This document shows, in pieces, positions 1 to 6,300 of a stretch of 11,880 nt of DNA; the first letter of the stretch is position 1, and every line of letters begins with the position of its first letter. The translations under genes were made by a program, and so were the position numbers. The stretch lies in the NCBI GenBank assembly GCA_018830745.1, contig JAHJRU010000090.1, forward strand, positions 1 through 11,880, read 5' to 3'. The notes below the pieces were generated by a model, which ran no database searches, had not been told where the DNA came from, and worked only from the letters and a program-made list of their open reading frames with translations. The stretch comes from Chloroflexota bacterium. Lineage in GTDB: Bacteria; Chloroflexota; Dehalococcoidia; Dehalococcoidales; JAHJRU01.

Positions 1-522
1 ACCTTCGACGGGGTAGCCGGGCACAGGTCCGTTGAAGAGCGGTGGCGGGCGATGCGTGATAGCCGGGCGGGTAGTTTTGGCGTAATCGCGGTCTGCTGTC
101 TGCTCCTGGTCAAGTACATTGCCCTTAACAATATCCCGGATGCCGTGCTGGGAAAAGCCCTGGTGGTGATGCCGGTGGTAAGTCGCTGGGCGATGTCCTA
201 TGCTATTTTTGCCTACCCCTATGCCCGTCCGGACGGTTTGGGGAAAGCCTTCAAGCAGGCCACCCGGTGGCGCAGGTTTACCGTCGCCACGGTAGTGACC
301 TTCGTCGTGGTGGTGTTCTTATTTCCCATACCCGGGCTGACGTTTCCGCTGTCTGCCCTGCTGTTGCTCCTGGGTAGCTGGATGGTAGCGATGACCATGG
401 CGGCTTACCTGAAAAGCAAGTTTGCCGGGCTCACCGGTGATACCTATGGGGCTATAAACGAGGTGGTTGAGGTTTCCGTTCTTATTATAATTCTGGTTCT
501 CGACCGGCTCGGACTGTCTTAA
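1..522 (+). CDS. cobS: Adenosylcobinamide-GDP ribazoletransferase, 5'-truncated by window edge
   Basis: This integral membrane enzyme joins adenosylcobinamide-GDP to alpha-ribazole (phosphate), the last assembly step of the cobalamin nucleotide loop. The frame is open from base 1, so only the C-terminal 173 residues are present. The in-window ATG at 52 is internal: the codons before it continue the family motif that leads into MRDSRAGSFGVIA. Other CobS marks are SRWAMSYAIFAYPYARPDGLGKAF and, near the C terminus, GLTGDTYGAINE. Several hydrophobic helices fit the known multi-pass topology. The gene ends 13 bases before cobC, and cobU follows, so this is a nucleotide-loop assembly operon. No regulatory region is visible because the 5' end lies outside the window. 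Confidence 0.93.
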   Translation, partial: TFDGVAGHRSVEERWRAMRDSRAGSFGVIAVCCLLLVKYIALNNIPDAVLGKALVVMPVVSRWAMSYAIFAYPYARPDGLGKAFKQATRWRRFTVATVVTFVVVVFLFPIPGLTFPLSALLLLLGSWMVAMTMAAYLKSKFAGLTGDTYGAINEVVEVSVLIIILVLDRLGLS

Positions 523-530
523 GGGAGGGG
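523..530 (+). promoter_or_regulatory. Shine-Dalgarno sequence that fixes the cobC TTG start
   Basis: A purine-rich GGGAGGGG run just after the cobS stop codon lies five bases before the TTG at 536. No ATG or GTG start in this frame places the RHGET motif near the N terminus, so this site decides the start. Confidence 0.7.
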
Positions 531-535
531 CAACT

Positions 536-1141
536 TTGTCCAGATTGCTTCTGGTGAGGCACGGAGAGACGGCGTTAAACAGCTCTGAGCGGTACTGGGG
601 GCATACCGACGTCGAGCTGAGTGAGACTGGTATCCGGCAGGCGGAGCGGCTGCGTGACTGTCTGGCAGAAGAGAAGGTTGATGCCGTGTATTCCAGCCCG
701 CTAATTAGGGCTCGGGTGACGGCTGAGGTAATAATATCGGGGCGTGGCTTGGCGGTTGTCACCTGTCCGGAGCTGCGAGAGGTCAACTTTGGTAAACTGG
801 AGGGGCTAACCTTTGGCGAAATCAACGGACTCTATCCTGAGGTAGTGAAATTATGGGTGGAGAGGAGCCCGGAGCTTAAGTATCCGGATGGTGAAAGCAT
901 CGCGGATTTCGACCGTCGGGTAGGCCAGTTTGTGGCACGACTACAGAAGCATATACCGGAGGAGACTATACTGATTGTGGCGCACAGCGGTACATTAAGG
1001 GTGCTGATGTGCCACCTGCTGGGTTTGGAGGTGGAGCACTGGCGGCAGCTACGCCTGGACCTGGCGTCCATCAGTATTCTGGAGACATACCCGCAGGGAG
1101 CCATAATAAACCAGCTAAATGAACTCTGTCATTTGAAATAG
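536..1141 (+). CDS. cobC: Alpha-ribazole phosphatase (histidine phosphatase superfamily)
   Basis: This predicted 201-residue cytoplasmic phosphatase removes the 5' phosphate from alpha-ribazole phosphate or adenosylcobalamin phosphate during nucleotide-loop assembly. The superfamily signature is complete: RHGET at residues 8-12 with the phospho-acceptor H9, R58 in SSPLIRAR, E82 in REVNFG, and the second histidine H150 in VAHSG. The length is typical of CobC. Histidine phosphatases are hard to tell apart by sequence (phosphoglycerate mutases are similar). The specific name therefore leans on its place between cobS and cobU. The start is TTG with a strong upstream Shine-Dalgarno sequence. Confidence 0.85.
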   Translation: MSRLLLVRHGETALNSSERYWGHTDVELSETGIRQAERLRDCLAEEKVDAVYSSPLIRARVTAEVIISGRGLAVVTCPELREVNFGKLEGLTFGEINGLYPEVVKLWVERSPELKYPDGESIADFDRRVGQFVARLQKHIPEETILIVAHSGTLRVLMCHLLGLEVEHWRQLRLDLASISILETYPQGAIINQLNELCHLK

Positions 1142-1165
1142 GAGAGGATATATTTTGAGTAACTT

Positions 1166-1183
1166 CGCAATTGCGCAATTGCG
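1166..1183. repeat. 18-base perfect palindrome, site 1 of the CGCAATTGCG family
   Basis: CGCAATTGCGCAATTGCG is identical to its reverse complement. It lies in the 90-base gap between cobC and cobU. The same motif, with one mismatch in 18, fills the parA promoter spacer at 5147-5164, and a further copy covers the 3' end of the parA partner gene. The site has no T-run, so it is not a terminator. A protein-binding site is the simplest reading (inference). Confidence 0.75.
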
Positions 1184-1231
1184 TATTTCAGACCAGCATA
1201 GCCGCATTTTGACGAGTATCGGGAGTGCGGG

Positions 1232-1783
1232 TTGCCGAGCGTTTTAATTATTGGCGGGGCGCGCAGCGGCAAGAGCGGGTTTGCCCAGGAGCTGGCACTT
1301 AAGCGGGGTGAACCGGTGCTCTTTGTGGCCACGGCCACAGCGGGTGATGAGGAGATGGCGCAGCGCATTGACCAGCACCAGCGGACCAGGCCGGCCACCT
1401 GGAGCACGCTCGAAGCTCCCACGCATATAGGTGATGAGATTCCCGGTCAAATAGGTGAAGCTAAAGTGGTAATTGTGGACTGCATCACGCTGCTGCTCAA
1501 CAACGTTTTCAGTCGGTATGACCACCAGGGAGAACAGATAGCTGCTTCTGCGGTTGAGAGAGAGGTCTCAGCTGAGATTGAGGGATTAATCGGGTGTATA
1601 AATAGGGTCGATGCCCACTTTATCATGGTTACCAATGAGCTGGGCACCGGTCTGGTGCCGCCCAGCAGGGTAGCCCGGCTATACCGCGATTTATTGGGCC
1701 GGGCGAATCAGAGGCTGGCAGAGGCTAGTGAGGAAGTCTATCTGCTGGTAGCCGGAATTCCCGTCAGGATAAAGCCTTCTTAA
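1232..1783 (+). CDS. cobU: Adenosylcobinamide kinase / adenosylcobinamide-phosphate guanylyltransferase
   Basis: This bifunctional enzyme phosphorylates adenosylcobinamide and then transfers GMP to it, giving the AdoCbi-GDP used by CobS. The 183-residue length matches the family. The P-loop GGARSGKS is at residues 8-15. The conserved RIDQHQRTRP segment around residues 45-54 contains the family histidine H49. In Salmonella CobU this segment has two adjacent histidines; here the first is glutamine, as I recall from other members. VDCITLLLNN (82-91), VTNELGTGLVP (133-143) and NQRLAEASEEVYLLVAGIP near the C terminus complete the match. The TTG start places the P-loop at the usual distance and has GGGAG six bases upstream. 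A palindromic site lies about 50 bases upstream. Confidence 0.93.
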   Translation: MPSVLIIGGARSGKSGFAQELALKRGEPVLFVATATAGDEEMAQRIDQHQRTRPATWSTLEAPTHIGDEIPGQIGEAKVVIVDCITLLLNNVFSRYDHQGEQIAASAVEREVSAEIEGLIGCINRVDAHFIMVTNELGTGLVPPSRVARLYRDLLGRANQRLAEASEEVYLLVAGIPVRIKPS

Positions 1784-1797
1784 GGGCAGCAAGTTCC

Positions 1798-1827
1798 TTG
1801 ACTTTAACCAGCATAATTTGCTATATT
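1798..1827 (+). promoter_or_regulatory. Sigma-70-type promoter for guaB3-treT
   Basis: TTGACT at 1798-1803 and TATATT at 1822-1827 are separated by 18 bases. Transcription would begin near 1834, a little upstream of the AGAGGGG ribosome-binding site (about 1838-1844) and the ATG at 1852. This separates the unit from the preceding cob operon. The spacing and box quality are good, but the call is from sequence only. Confidence 0.65.
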
Positions 1828-1851
1828 TTTCCCTAAAAGAGGGGTAGAAAA

Positions 1852-3015
1852 ATGGCGTCACCTCAGTTCAAGCAGCTCCGGCAATCCTACGGTTTTGATG
1901 AAGTAGCCATCGTTCCCGGTGACATCACCATCAATCCGGACCAGATAGACATTGATTTAAAGGTGGAAAACCTTACTTTCTCCATCCCCATAATAGCCGC
2001 GGCTATGGACGGCGTAACTGATGTCAATCTTGCCGTTTTAATGAGCCGGCTGGGCGGCTTGGCCGTTCTTCACCTGGAGGGGGTACAGACCAGGTATGAT
2101 AATCCTGGGGAGGTGCTGGCAGAGATCGCCCGGGCGTCCCAGTCCGAGGTCACGGCCCTGATGCAGAAAATATATTCCCAGCCGATTAAGGAAAACTTAA
2201 TCGGAGAACGAGTGCAGGAAATCAAGCGTGCCGGTGGCATCTGCGCCGTTTCCGTGGCGCCGGCTAATACCAAGCGCTTTGCTTCCATTGCGGCCGAGGC
2301 TCAGGCTGATATAGTTTTCGTGCAATCCACAGTTACTACCGCCCGGCATGTCTCCAAAAGCTATCGCGGGCTCATATTTTCTGAGCTCCAGCAGTCGGTG
2401 GCGATACCAATTGTAGTCGGGAACTGTGTCAGCTACAGCGCTTGCCTGGAGATAATGCAGACCGGGATATCCGGAGTGCTGGTGGGTGTGGGGCCGGGTG
2501 CCGCCTGCACCACCAGGGAAGTGCTGGGTGTTGGCGTACCGCAGATAACAGCCACTATTGATTGTGCGGCTGCCAGAGACCAGTATCAAAAAGAATCCGG
2601 CCGGTATGTGCCGATAATTACCGATGGCGGTTTCCGTAAAGGTGGGGATATATGTAAGGCTTTCGCTGCCGGTGCGGATGCGGTAATGGTGGGCTCTATT
2701 TTTGCTCAAGCCAAGGAGGCACCGGGACTGGGCCATCACTGGGGCATGTCCCATCCGCATCCGGCTTTGCCCCGGGGCACCCGGATAAAAGTCGGTACTT
2801 CCGGCACACTGGAACAAATCCTCCTGGGCCCTTCCTCGGTCACTGATGGTAGCCATAACCTGGTTGGGGCTTTGCGTACAGCCATGGGCGTCTGCGGCGC
2901 ATCCTCCATTGCCGAAATGCACCAGGCGGAAATGGTAATCGCCCCGTCCATAAAGACCGAAGGCAAGTCATGGCAGCTGTCATCGACACCAGAGGGTTGC
3001 TCCGATGCTCCATAA
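1852..3015 (+). CDS. guaB3: GuaB3-type IMP dehydrogenase family protein (no CBS domains)
   Basis: This is a 387-residue TIM-barrel protein of the IMP dehydrogenase/GMP reductase superfamily. The catalytic-loop motif GVGPGAACTTREVLGVGVPQ holds the expected nucleophile at C219. ITDGGFRKGGDICKAFAAGADAVMVGS (256-282) is the phosphate-binding region. The later stretch HHWGMSHPHPALPRGTRIKVGTSGTLEQIL and the ending NLVGALRTAMGVCGASSIAEM are characteristic of the GuaB3 branch found in actinobacteria and cyanobacteria. There is no room for the paired CBS domains of ordinary GuaB. The likely reaction is IMP to XMP with NAD+, in GMP synthesis, but GuaB3 proteins are less studied than GuaB, so the exact activity is inferred. 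The gene has its own promoter and overlaps the next gene by 11 bases. Confidence 0.85.
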   Translation: MASPQFKQLRQSYGFDEVAIVPGDITINPDQIDIDLKVENLTFSIPIIAAAMDGVTDVNLAVLMSRLGGLAVLHLEGVQTRYDNPGEVLAEIARASQSEVTALMQKIYSQPIKENLIGERVQEIKRAGGICAVSVAPANTKRFASIAAEAQADIVFVQSTVTTARHVSKSYRGLIFSELQQSVAIPIVVGNCVSYSACLEIMQTGISGVLVGVGPGAACTTREVLGVGVPQITATIDCAAARDQYQKESGRYVPIITDGGFRKGGDICKAFAAGADAVMVGSIFAQAKEAPGLGHHWGMSHPHPALPRGTRIKVGTSGTLEQILLGPSSVTDGSHNLVGALRTAMGVCGASSIAEMHQAEMVIAPSIKTEGKSWQLSSTPEGCSDAP

Positions 3016-4246
3016 AATCTCTCTGGGCTCGGGGGACATCAGTAAATACCGCATGGTGGCGGTCAAGAAGGTTATCGATGAGCTGGTGAGCCTGGGGGAG
3101 GAGCTGAAGGGTCTCAGGGTGTGTCATGTCAATTCTACGCCCTTTGGTGGTGGGGTGGCGGAACTGCTGGCTTGCCAAATCCCTTTAATGCGTGCCGTTG
3201 GTATTCAGGCTGACTGGCAGGTTATTCGGGGCGACCACACCTTTTTCACTATTACCAAAGGATTTCATAATGCTCTGCAGGGCGCTGTCTTCTCTGAAAT
3301 CGAAAGTGAAAGGATGAAGGGGACTTACCGGGCTAATAATCAGGAGAATGCTCAGGAGTTAGACCTCAATTATGATGTTTTCATCGTAAATGACCCGCAA
3401 CCGGCGGCTTTGCGTCACTATCTGCCGGAGAACAAGGCGAAATGGATATGGCGCTGTCATGTGGATAGTTCCAACCCCAGCGAGGCCGTATGGAATTTCC
3501 TGCGCCCCTATGTTGAAGAGCATGATGCCGCCGTTTTTACCACCCGGGAGTTTGTGCCGAAAGACCTTAACATGCCTAAAATTGCCACTATGACACCGGC
3601 TATCTGCCCTTTAAGCTCCAAAAACATGTTCATTGAGAGGAATGTCTGCCGGGAACTGATAGCCAATATGGGCTTTGACCCCCAGCGCCCGCTGATAACC
3701 CAGGTATCCCGCTTTGATCGCTGGAAAGACCCCTTTGGCACCATCGCCGCCTACAAGTTAGCCAAGGAGGAAATACCCGGTGTCCAGCTGGCGCTTATAG
3801 GCAGCTTTGCCCCGGACGACCCGGAGGCATGGGATATGCATGCCGCGCTTAGCTCGGAAGCCATTAAAGATGACGATTTTTATCTCTTCTCCAACCTGAC
3901 AGGGGTGGGCAATATGGAGGTTAATGCCTTTCAGCGCGCCAGTGACGTAGTGGTGCAGAAGTCTATCAGAGAAGGCTTCGGGCTGGTGGTGGCCGAGGCG
4001 CTGTGGAAGGAAACACCGGTAGTGGCGGGTAACGCCGGGGGCATTCCATTGCAGATGACGGGTGAACTCAGCGATTACCTGGTTAATTCCGTAGAAGAGT
4101 GTGCTGATAAGCTGGTGTATCTCCTGCAGAACCCCGACGTAAGGGAGAGATTGGGCAAGGCGGGTAAGAGAATTGTTCAGCGCAACTTCCTGATTAGCCG
4201 CCTGGCCAGAGACGAGCTCAGGCTTATCAAGAGTCTGGTGAGTTAA
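3005..4246 (+). CDS. treT: Trehalose synthase (TreT-like), GT4-family glycosyltransferase
   Basis: This 413-residue protein has the two-domain build of retaining GT4 (GT-B) enzymes. The N-terminal NSTPFGGGVAELL (43-55), followed by TKGFHNALQG (84-93), is typical of trehalose glycosyltransferring synthase, which makes trehalose from an NDP-glucose and glucose. In the C-terminal domain, SRFDRWKDP supplies the donor-phosphate residues R236 and K241, and EGFGLVVAE is the E-x7-E motif (E323, E331). Trehalose is a compatible solute and stress protectant. The ATG lies inside the last codons of guaB3, eight bases after AGAGGG, so the two genes are probably translationally coupled. Other GT4 substrates cannot be excluded. 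Confidence 0.78.
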   Translation: MLHKISLGSGDISKYRMVAVKKVIDELVSLGEELKGLRVCHVNSTPFGGGVAELLACQIPLMRAVGIQADWQVIRGDHTFFTITKGFHNALQGAVFSEIESERMKGTYRANNQENAQELDLNYDVFIVNDPQPAALRHYLPENKAKWIWRCHVDSSNPSEAVWNFLRPYVEEHDAAVFTTREFVPKDLNMPKIATMTPAICPLSSKNMFIERNVCRELIANMGFDPQRPLITQVSRFDRWKDPFGTIAAYKLAKEEIPGVQLALIGSFAPDDPEAWDMHAALSSEAIKDDDFYLFSNLTGVGNMEVNAFQRASDVVVQKSIREGFGLVVAEALWKETPVVAGNAGGIPLQMTGELSDYLVNSVEECADKLVYLLQNPDVRERLGKAGKRIVQRNFLISRLARDELRLIKSLVS

Positions 4247-4270
4247 GATTCCGCCGCAGCTATATCCGGT

Positions 4271-5044
4271 TTATTCTTCTTCCTCGTCTTCGCTTACCTG
4301 GCTGGTGTCAGGCTTGATGTGGGGCAGCAATGGCTCTGCCTGGCTCCGCTGGCGTGTTTTGGAGTAGACGAGCCCATCTATCATCTGGCGGAGCTCCTTG
4401 ATTTTCCCTGGTGGTTTACCGCCCTCTACCTCCGCTACTATTCCGTCCGCGCCGGCATCCCACAGGGACTGCAGTTCATCGGCGGTCAAATTTGGTGGTA
4501 TGGTGACCAGCACCGGTTTGCGCAGCAAACCAGAGATGCGACTCAAAGACGCAAGGCGTTGCCAGGTGATAACCGGAGCCTCGTCCGCCTCTGCGGTAGC
4601 CAGGACGGCATCTACCGGCAAAGCATTAATAGCCCGCAGCAAGCCGTCACTCATAGAAGTTTCCACCTGTAAAACGCGGCCTACCTTATCGTCCGGGGTG
4701 CTTGTTGCCGGAGCATCGGTGGGGAAAACCACGAAATCATCGCCCAGTTTCAATATCTTTTCCATATCGTCCCGGCTTACACCAGCTACCCACCAGCCCC
4801 AAATAAAATCAGGCACTTTCTGAGAAGACTTGTGCCAAGAATCTATTTCTGAGGATGATGATATATGCCAGAGACAGGCATCTGCCCCAGCCACATAATG
4901 AGCCAGCTTGGCCACATTAGCCTGGGATAAACTGGCAATGAGCACCATTTTTGGTTTCGCGGCGGTGGCCTTGCTCTTACCGAAGCCCATCGGTTGACGG
5001 CCGGACGGTGAAGCCTGCGTTAATTTATCGATTAGCTTGCTCAT
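4271..5044 (-). CDS. Conserved-looking protein of unknown function, TIM-barrel-like
   Basis: I do not recognise a named family for this 257-residue protein. After a basic, flexible N terminus (1-32), alternating strands and helices run through MVLIASLS, GADACLWHIS, DFVVFPTD, GRVLQVE, PVDAVLAT and KPVLVTIPP, ending in LWDAGADGIVAEV (194-206). This last motif resembles the phosphate-binding end of aldolase-type TIM barrels. The tail (241-257) is polar and ends in EDEEEE. No signal peptide or membrane segment is seen, so it is probably cytoplasmic. It has a good promoter of its own, is divergent from the parA operon, and converges on treT with only 24 bases between the stop codons. No catalytic residues can be assigned. 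Confidence 0.75.
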   Translation of the reverse strand: MSKLIDKLTQASPSGRQPMGFGKSKATAAKPKMVLIASLSQANVAKLAHYVAGADACLWHISSSSEIDSWHKSSQKVPDFIWGWWVAGVSRDDMEKILKLGDDFVVFPTDAPATSTPDDKVGRVLQVETSMSDGLLRAINALPVDAVLATAEADEAPVITWQRLASLSRISGLLRKPVLVTIPPNLTADELQSLWDAGADGIVAEVEGGKPPGKIKELRQMIDGLVYSKTRQRSQAEPLLPHIKPDTSQVSEDEEEE

Positions 5045-5071
5045 CTCGCACCCCCAGTGTTATCTAAGGAA

Positions 5072-5101
5072 ATTATAGGGTATATGAGGCGTGTAATTCA
5101 A
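5072..5101 (-). promoter_or_regulatory. Sigma-70-type promoter for the minus-strand unknown gene
   Basis: On the minus strand, TTGAAT (plus positions 5096-5101) and a perfect TATAAT (5072-5077) are 18 bases apart. A weak GGGGGTG ribosome-binding site precedes the ATG at 5044. The promoter is divergent from the parA promoter, with about 40 bases between the two -35 boxes. A protein bound at the parA sites could therefore affect both (inference). Confidence 0.65.
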
Positions 5102-5127
5102 CGTGGGGCTGGCAAAGGGGAACGAAG

Positions 5128-5135
5128 TTGCGCAA
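5128..5135. repeat. Half-site of the CGCAATTGCG family
   Basis: The octamer TTGCGCAA is palindromic and is contained in the 18-base palindromic sites at 1166 and 6265. It lies 7 bases upstream of the parA -35 box, centred about two helical turns from the centre of the promoter site. An 8-base match alone would be weak, so its support is mainly positional. Confidence 0.4.
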
Positions 5136-5142
5136 TAGAGTA

Positions 5143-5171
5143 TTGACGCAATTGCGTAATTGCGCTATAAT
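5143..5171 (+). promoter_or_regulatory. parA promoter with an operator-like site filling the spacer
   Basis: TTGACG (5143-5148) and a perfect TATAAT (5166-5171) are separated by exactly 17 bases, an excellent sigma-70 promoter. Transcription would begin near 5178, only about four bases before the ATG at 5182, so the message would be nearly leaderless. Nearly the whole spacer consists of the repeat motif described in the next entry. A protein bound there would block RNA polymerase, which points to repression, most simply by the ParA partner encoded in the same operon (inference). Confidence 0.72.
5147..5164. repeat. Palindromic site 2 of the CGCAATTGCG family (parA operator candidate)
   Basis: CGCAATTGCGTAATTGCG differs from the perfect palindrome at 1166-1183 by one base in 18. 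With flanking bases, ACGCAATTGCGT (5146-5157) is itself a perfect 12-base palindrome. It sits between the -35 and -10 boxes of the parA promoter. Its extended 23-base version (5143-5165) recurs in inverted orientation at 6265-6287 with 20 of 23 positions matching. Confidence 0.75.
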
Positions 5172-5181
5172 GTTAGAAAAG

Positions 5182-5958
5182 ATGTCGGTTATCTGTATCG
5201 CTAATCAGAAAGGTGGAGTTGGTAAGACCACCACGGCTGCCGCGCTGGCTCAGGGTCTGAGTGACCATGGCAAGCGGGTGTTGCTTTTCGACTGGGACCC
5301 GCAGGCCAGTCTTACCATCACCAAAGGGTTTAACCCTGACAAACTTGAGCGCACGGTTTATGATGTTTTAGCCGCCACCATCAAGGGAGAAAATAGCCCT
5401 TTAATCCCGGACATTATTGCCCCTACCGGCAACCCTAATATTGACCTTGCGCCGTCTAACATAGAGCTATCCCAGGCGCAGCTCGACCTGGTGGGGTTAC
5501 ATAGCCGGGAGCTCGTGTTGAAGGAGATGCTCCAGCCAGTACGTCAGGTATATGATTTCATACTGGTGGATTGCTTGCCCAGCCTCGGGCTGATGACCAT
5601 CAACGCCCTGTCCGCCGCCGACAGTGTAATCATACCCCTTCAGGCCGATTTCCTGGCTATGAAGGGACTCGCCCTACTGCTGGGTACAATTGCCAGGGTG
5701 AAGGAAAGGCTTAATCCCTCTCTGGAGATTTCCGGTATATTGTTTACCATGACCAGCTCCCGCACCTTGCATAGCCGGGAGGTGATGGAGGTAACCAAGA
5801 GGGCCTTCGGCGATAAAATCAGGGTGTTTGAGGCTATTATCCCCCATAGCGTTCGCTTTAAGGAAGCCCCGGCTGCCGGGGAGTCGATTCTGACTTACGC
5901 ACCAAGGTCCGAGGGGGCTAATGCCTATCGATTATTCACGGAAGAGGTGATGAAATGA
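5182..5958 (+). CDS. parA: ParA/Soj-type Walker ATPase
   Basis: This 258-residue deviant-Walker ATPase belongs to the family that moves or positions DNA or protein cargo by ATP-dependent dimerisation on the nucleoid. The Walker A motif KGGVGKTT is at residues 10-17 with the signature lysine K10. Walker A' is LLFDWDPQ with D37, and Walker B is FILVDCLPSLGLMTINAL with D130; the family more often has DCPPSLG, so L132 is slightly unusual. There is no N-terminal DNA-binding domain, so it is of the short Soj/ParA-Ib size class. I chose ATG 5182: an upstream in-frame ATG at 5170 overlaps the -10 box and could not be on this transcript. The stop overlaps the next start (ATGA), so it is coupled to the RHH-like gene. 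Confidence 0.9.
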   Translation: MSVICIANQKGGVGKTTTAAALAQGLSDHGKRVLLFDWDPQASLTITKGFNPDKLERTVYDVLAATIKGENSPLIPDIIAPTGNPNIDLAPSNIELSQAQLDLVGLHSRELVLKEMLQPVRQVYDFILVDCLPSLGLMTINALSAADSVIIPLQADFLAMKGLALLLGTIARVKERLNPSLEISGILFTMTSSRTLHSREVMEVTKRAFGDKIRVFEAIIPHSVRFKEAPAAGESILTYAPRSEGANAYRLFTEEVMK

Positions 5959-6290
5959 AGAGAGCCAGGGTAACGGAGGAACTCGCTTACGGGGGCGCAC
6001 TGGACCGCCTAACTGGAAGCGATAAGCCCGCGCCGGCACCGCCAAAAAGGGAGCCGCCGGTGCCACCGAAGACGGCCAGGATTAAGCTATCCGTATTTGT
6101 GGGCCGTGAGGAGGATGCCTATCTGGAGGACCTGGCTTCCACGGCGAAGTTCAGTGGGGGGAAAAAGCTCAGCAAGACGAAACTGGTGGAGGCGATGGTG
6201 CGCGCTTTCCGTAAAAGCACGCTGGATGTCCGCGGGGTCAGGACCGAGGAAGAACTCCTCAAAAGAGTAATTGCGCAATTGCGTCAATGA
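5955..6290 (+). CDS. Small RHH-like DNA-binding partner of ParA (candidate)
   Basis: This 111-residue basic protein is translationally coupled to parA through a four-base overlap. Three parts can be seen: a short N-terminal segment with basic residues (1-23), a proline-rich linker (24-39), and a compact domain (40-90) that reads as ribbon-helix-helix. In that domain a strand ARIKLSVFV (41-49) is followed by helix REEDAYLEDLASTAKF and helix LSKTKLVEAMVRAF. A C-terminal segment EEELLKRVIAQLRQ follows. Many ParA ATPases are paired with small RHH proteins (ParG or Omega types) that bind the centromere, repress their own operon and stimulate ParA through a flexible N-terminal tail. The layout fits this, but the family assignment is by pattern only. 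The last codons coincide with a palindromic site. Confidence 0.65.
   Translation: MKRARVTEELAYGGALDRLTGSDKPAPAPPKREPPVPPKTARIKLSVFVGREEDAYLEDLASTAKFSGGKKLSKTKLVEAMVRAFRKSTLDVRGVRTEEELLKRVIAQLRQ
6265..6287. repeat. Palindromic site 3 of the CGCAATTGCG family, over the 3' end of the partner gene
   Basis: The core AATTGCGCAATT (6269-6280) is a perfect palindrome, and CGCAATTGCG (6274-6283) matches the other sites. Read on the minus strand, the 23 bases match the parA promoter site (5143-5165) at 20 positions, including the flanking TTGA. The two sites thus bracket the operon as an inverted pair. The site encodes VIAQLRQ up to the stop codon, so coding and site functions overlap. Confidence 0.7.
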
Positions 6291-6300
6291 GTAAAACGTC

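Noticed and set aside
1155..1247. 30-codon plus-strand frame with TTG start and GGAGAGG before it, crossing the cobC-cobU palindrome
   Set aside because: It is short, has no family features, and overlaps the real cobU start in another frame.
1..1783. Cobalamin riboswitch for the cob genes
   Set aside because: No riboswitch-like sequence lies between these genes. If one exists it would be before cobS, outside the window.
4247..4270. Intrinsic terminator between the convergent treT-like and unknown genes
   Set aside because: The 24-base gap has no stem-loop with a T-run on either strand.
5170..5181. Upstream in-frame ATG for parA
   Set aside because: It lies in the -10 box of the promoter and so would not be on the transcript; ParA alignment also favours the start at 5182.
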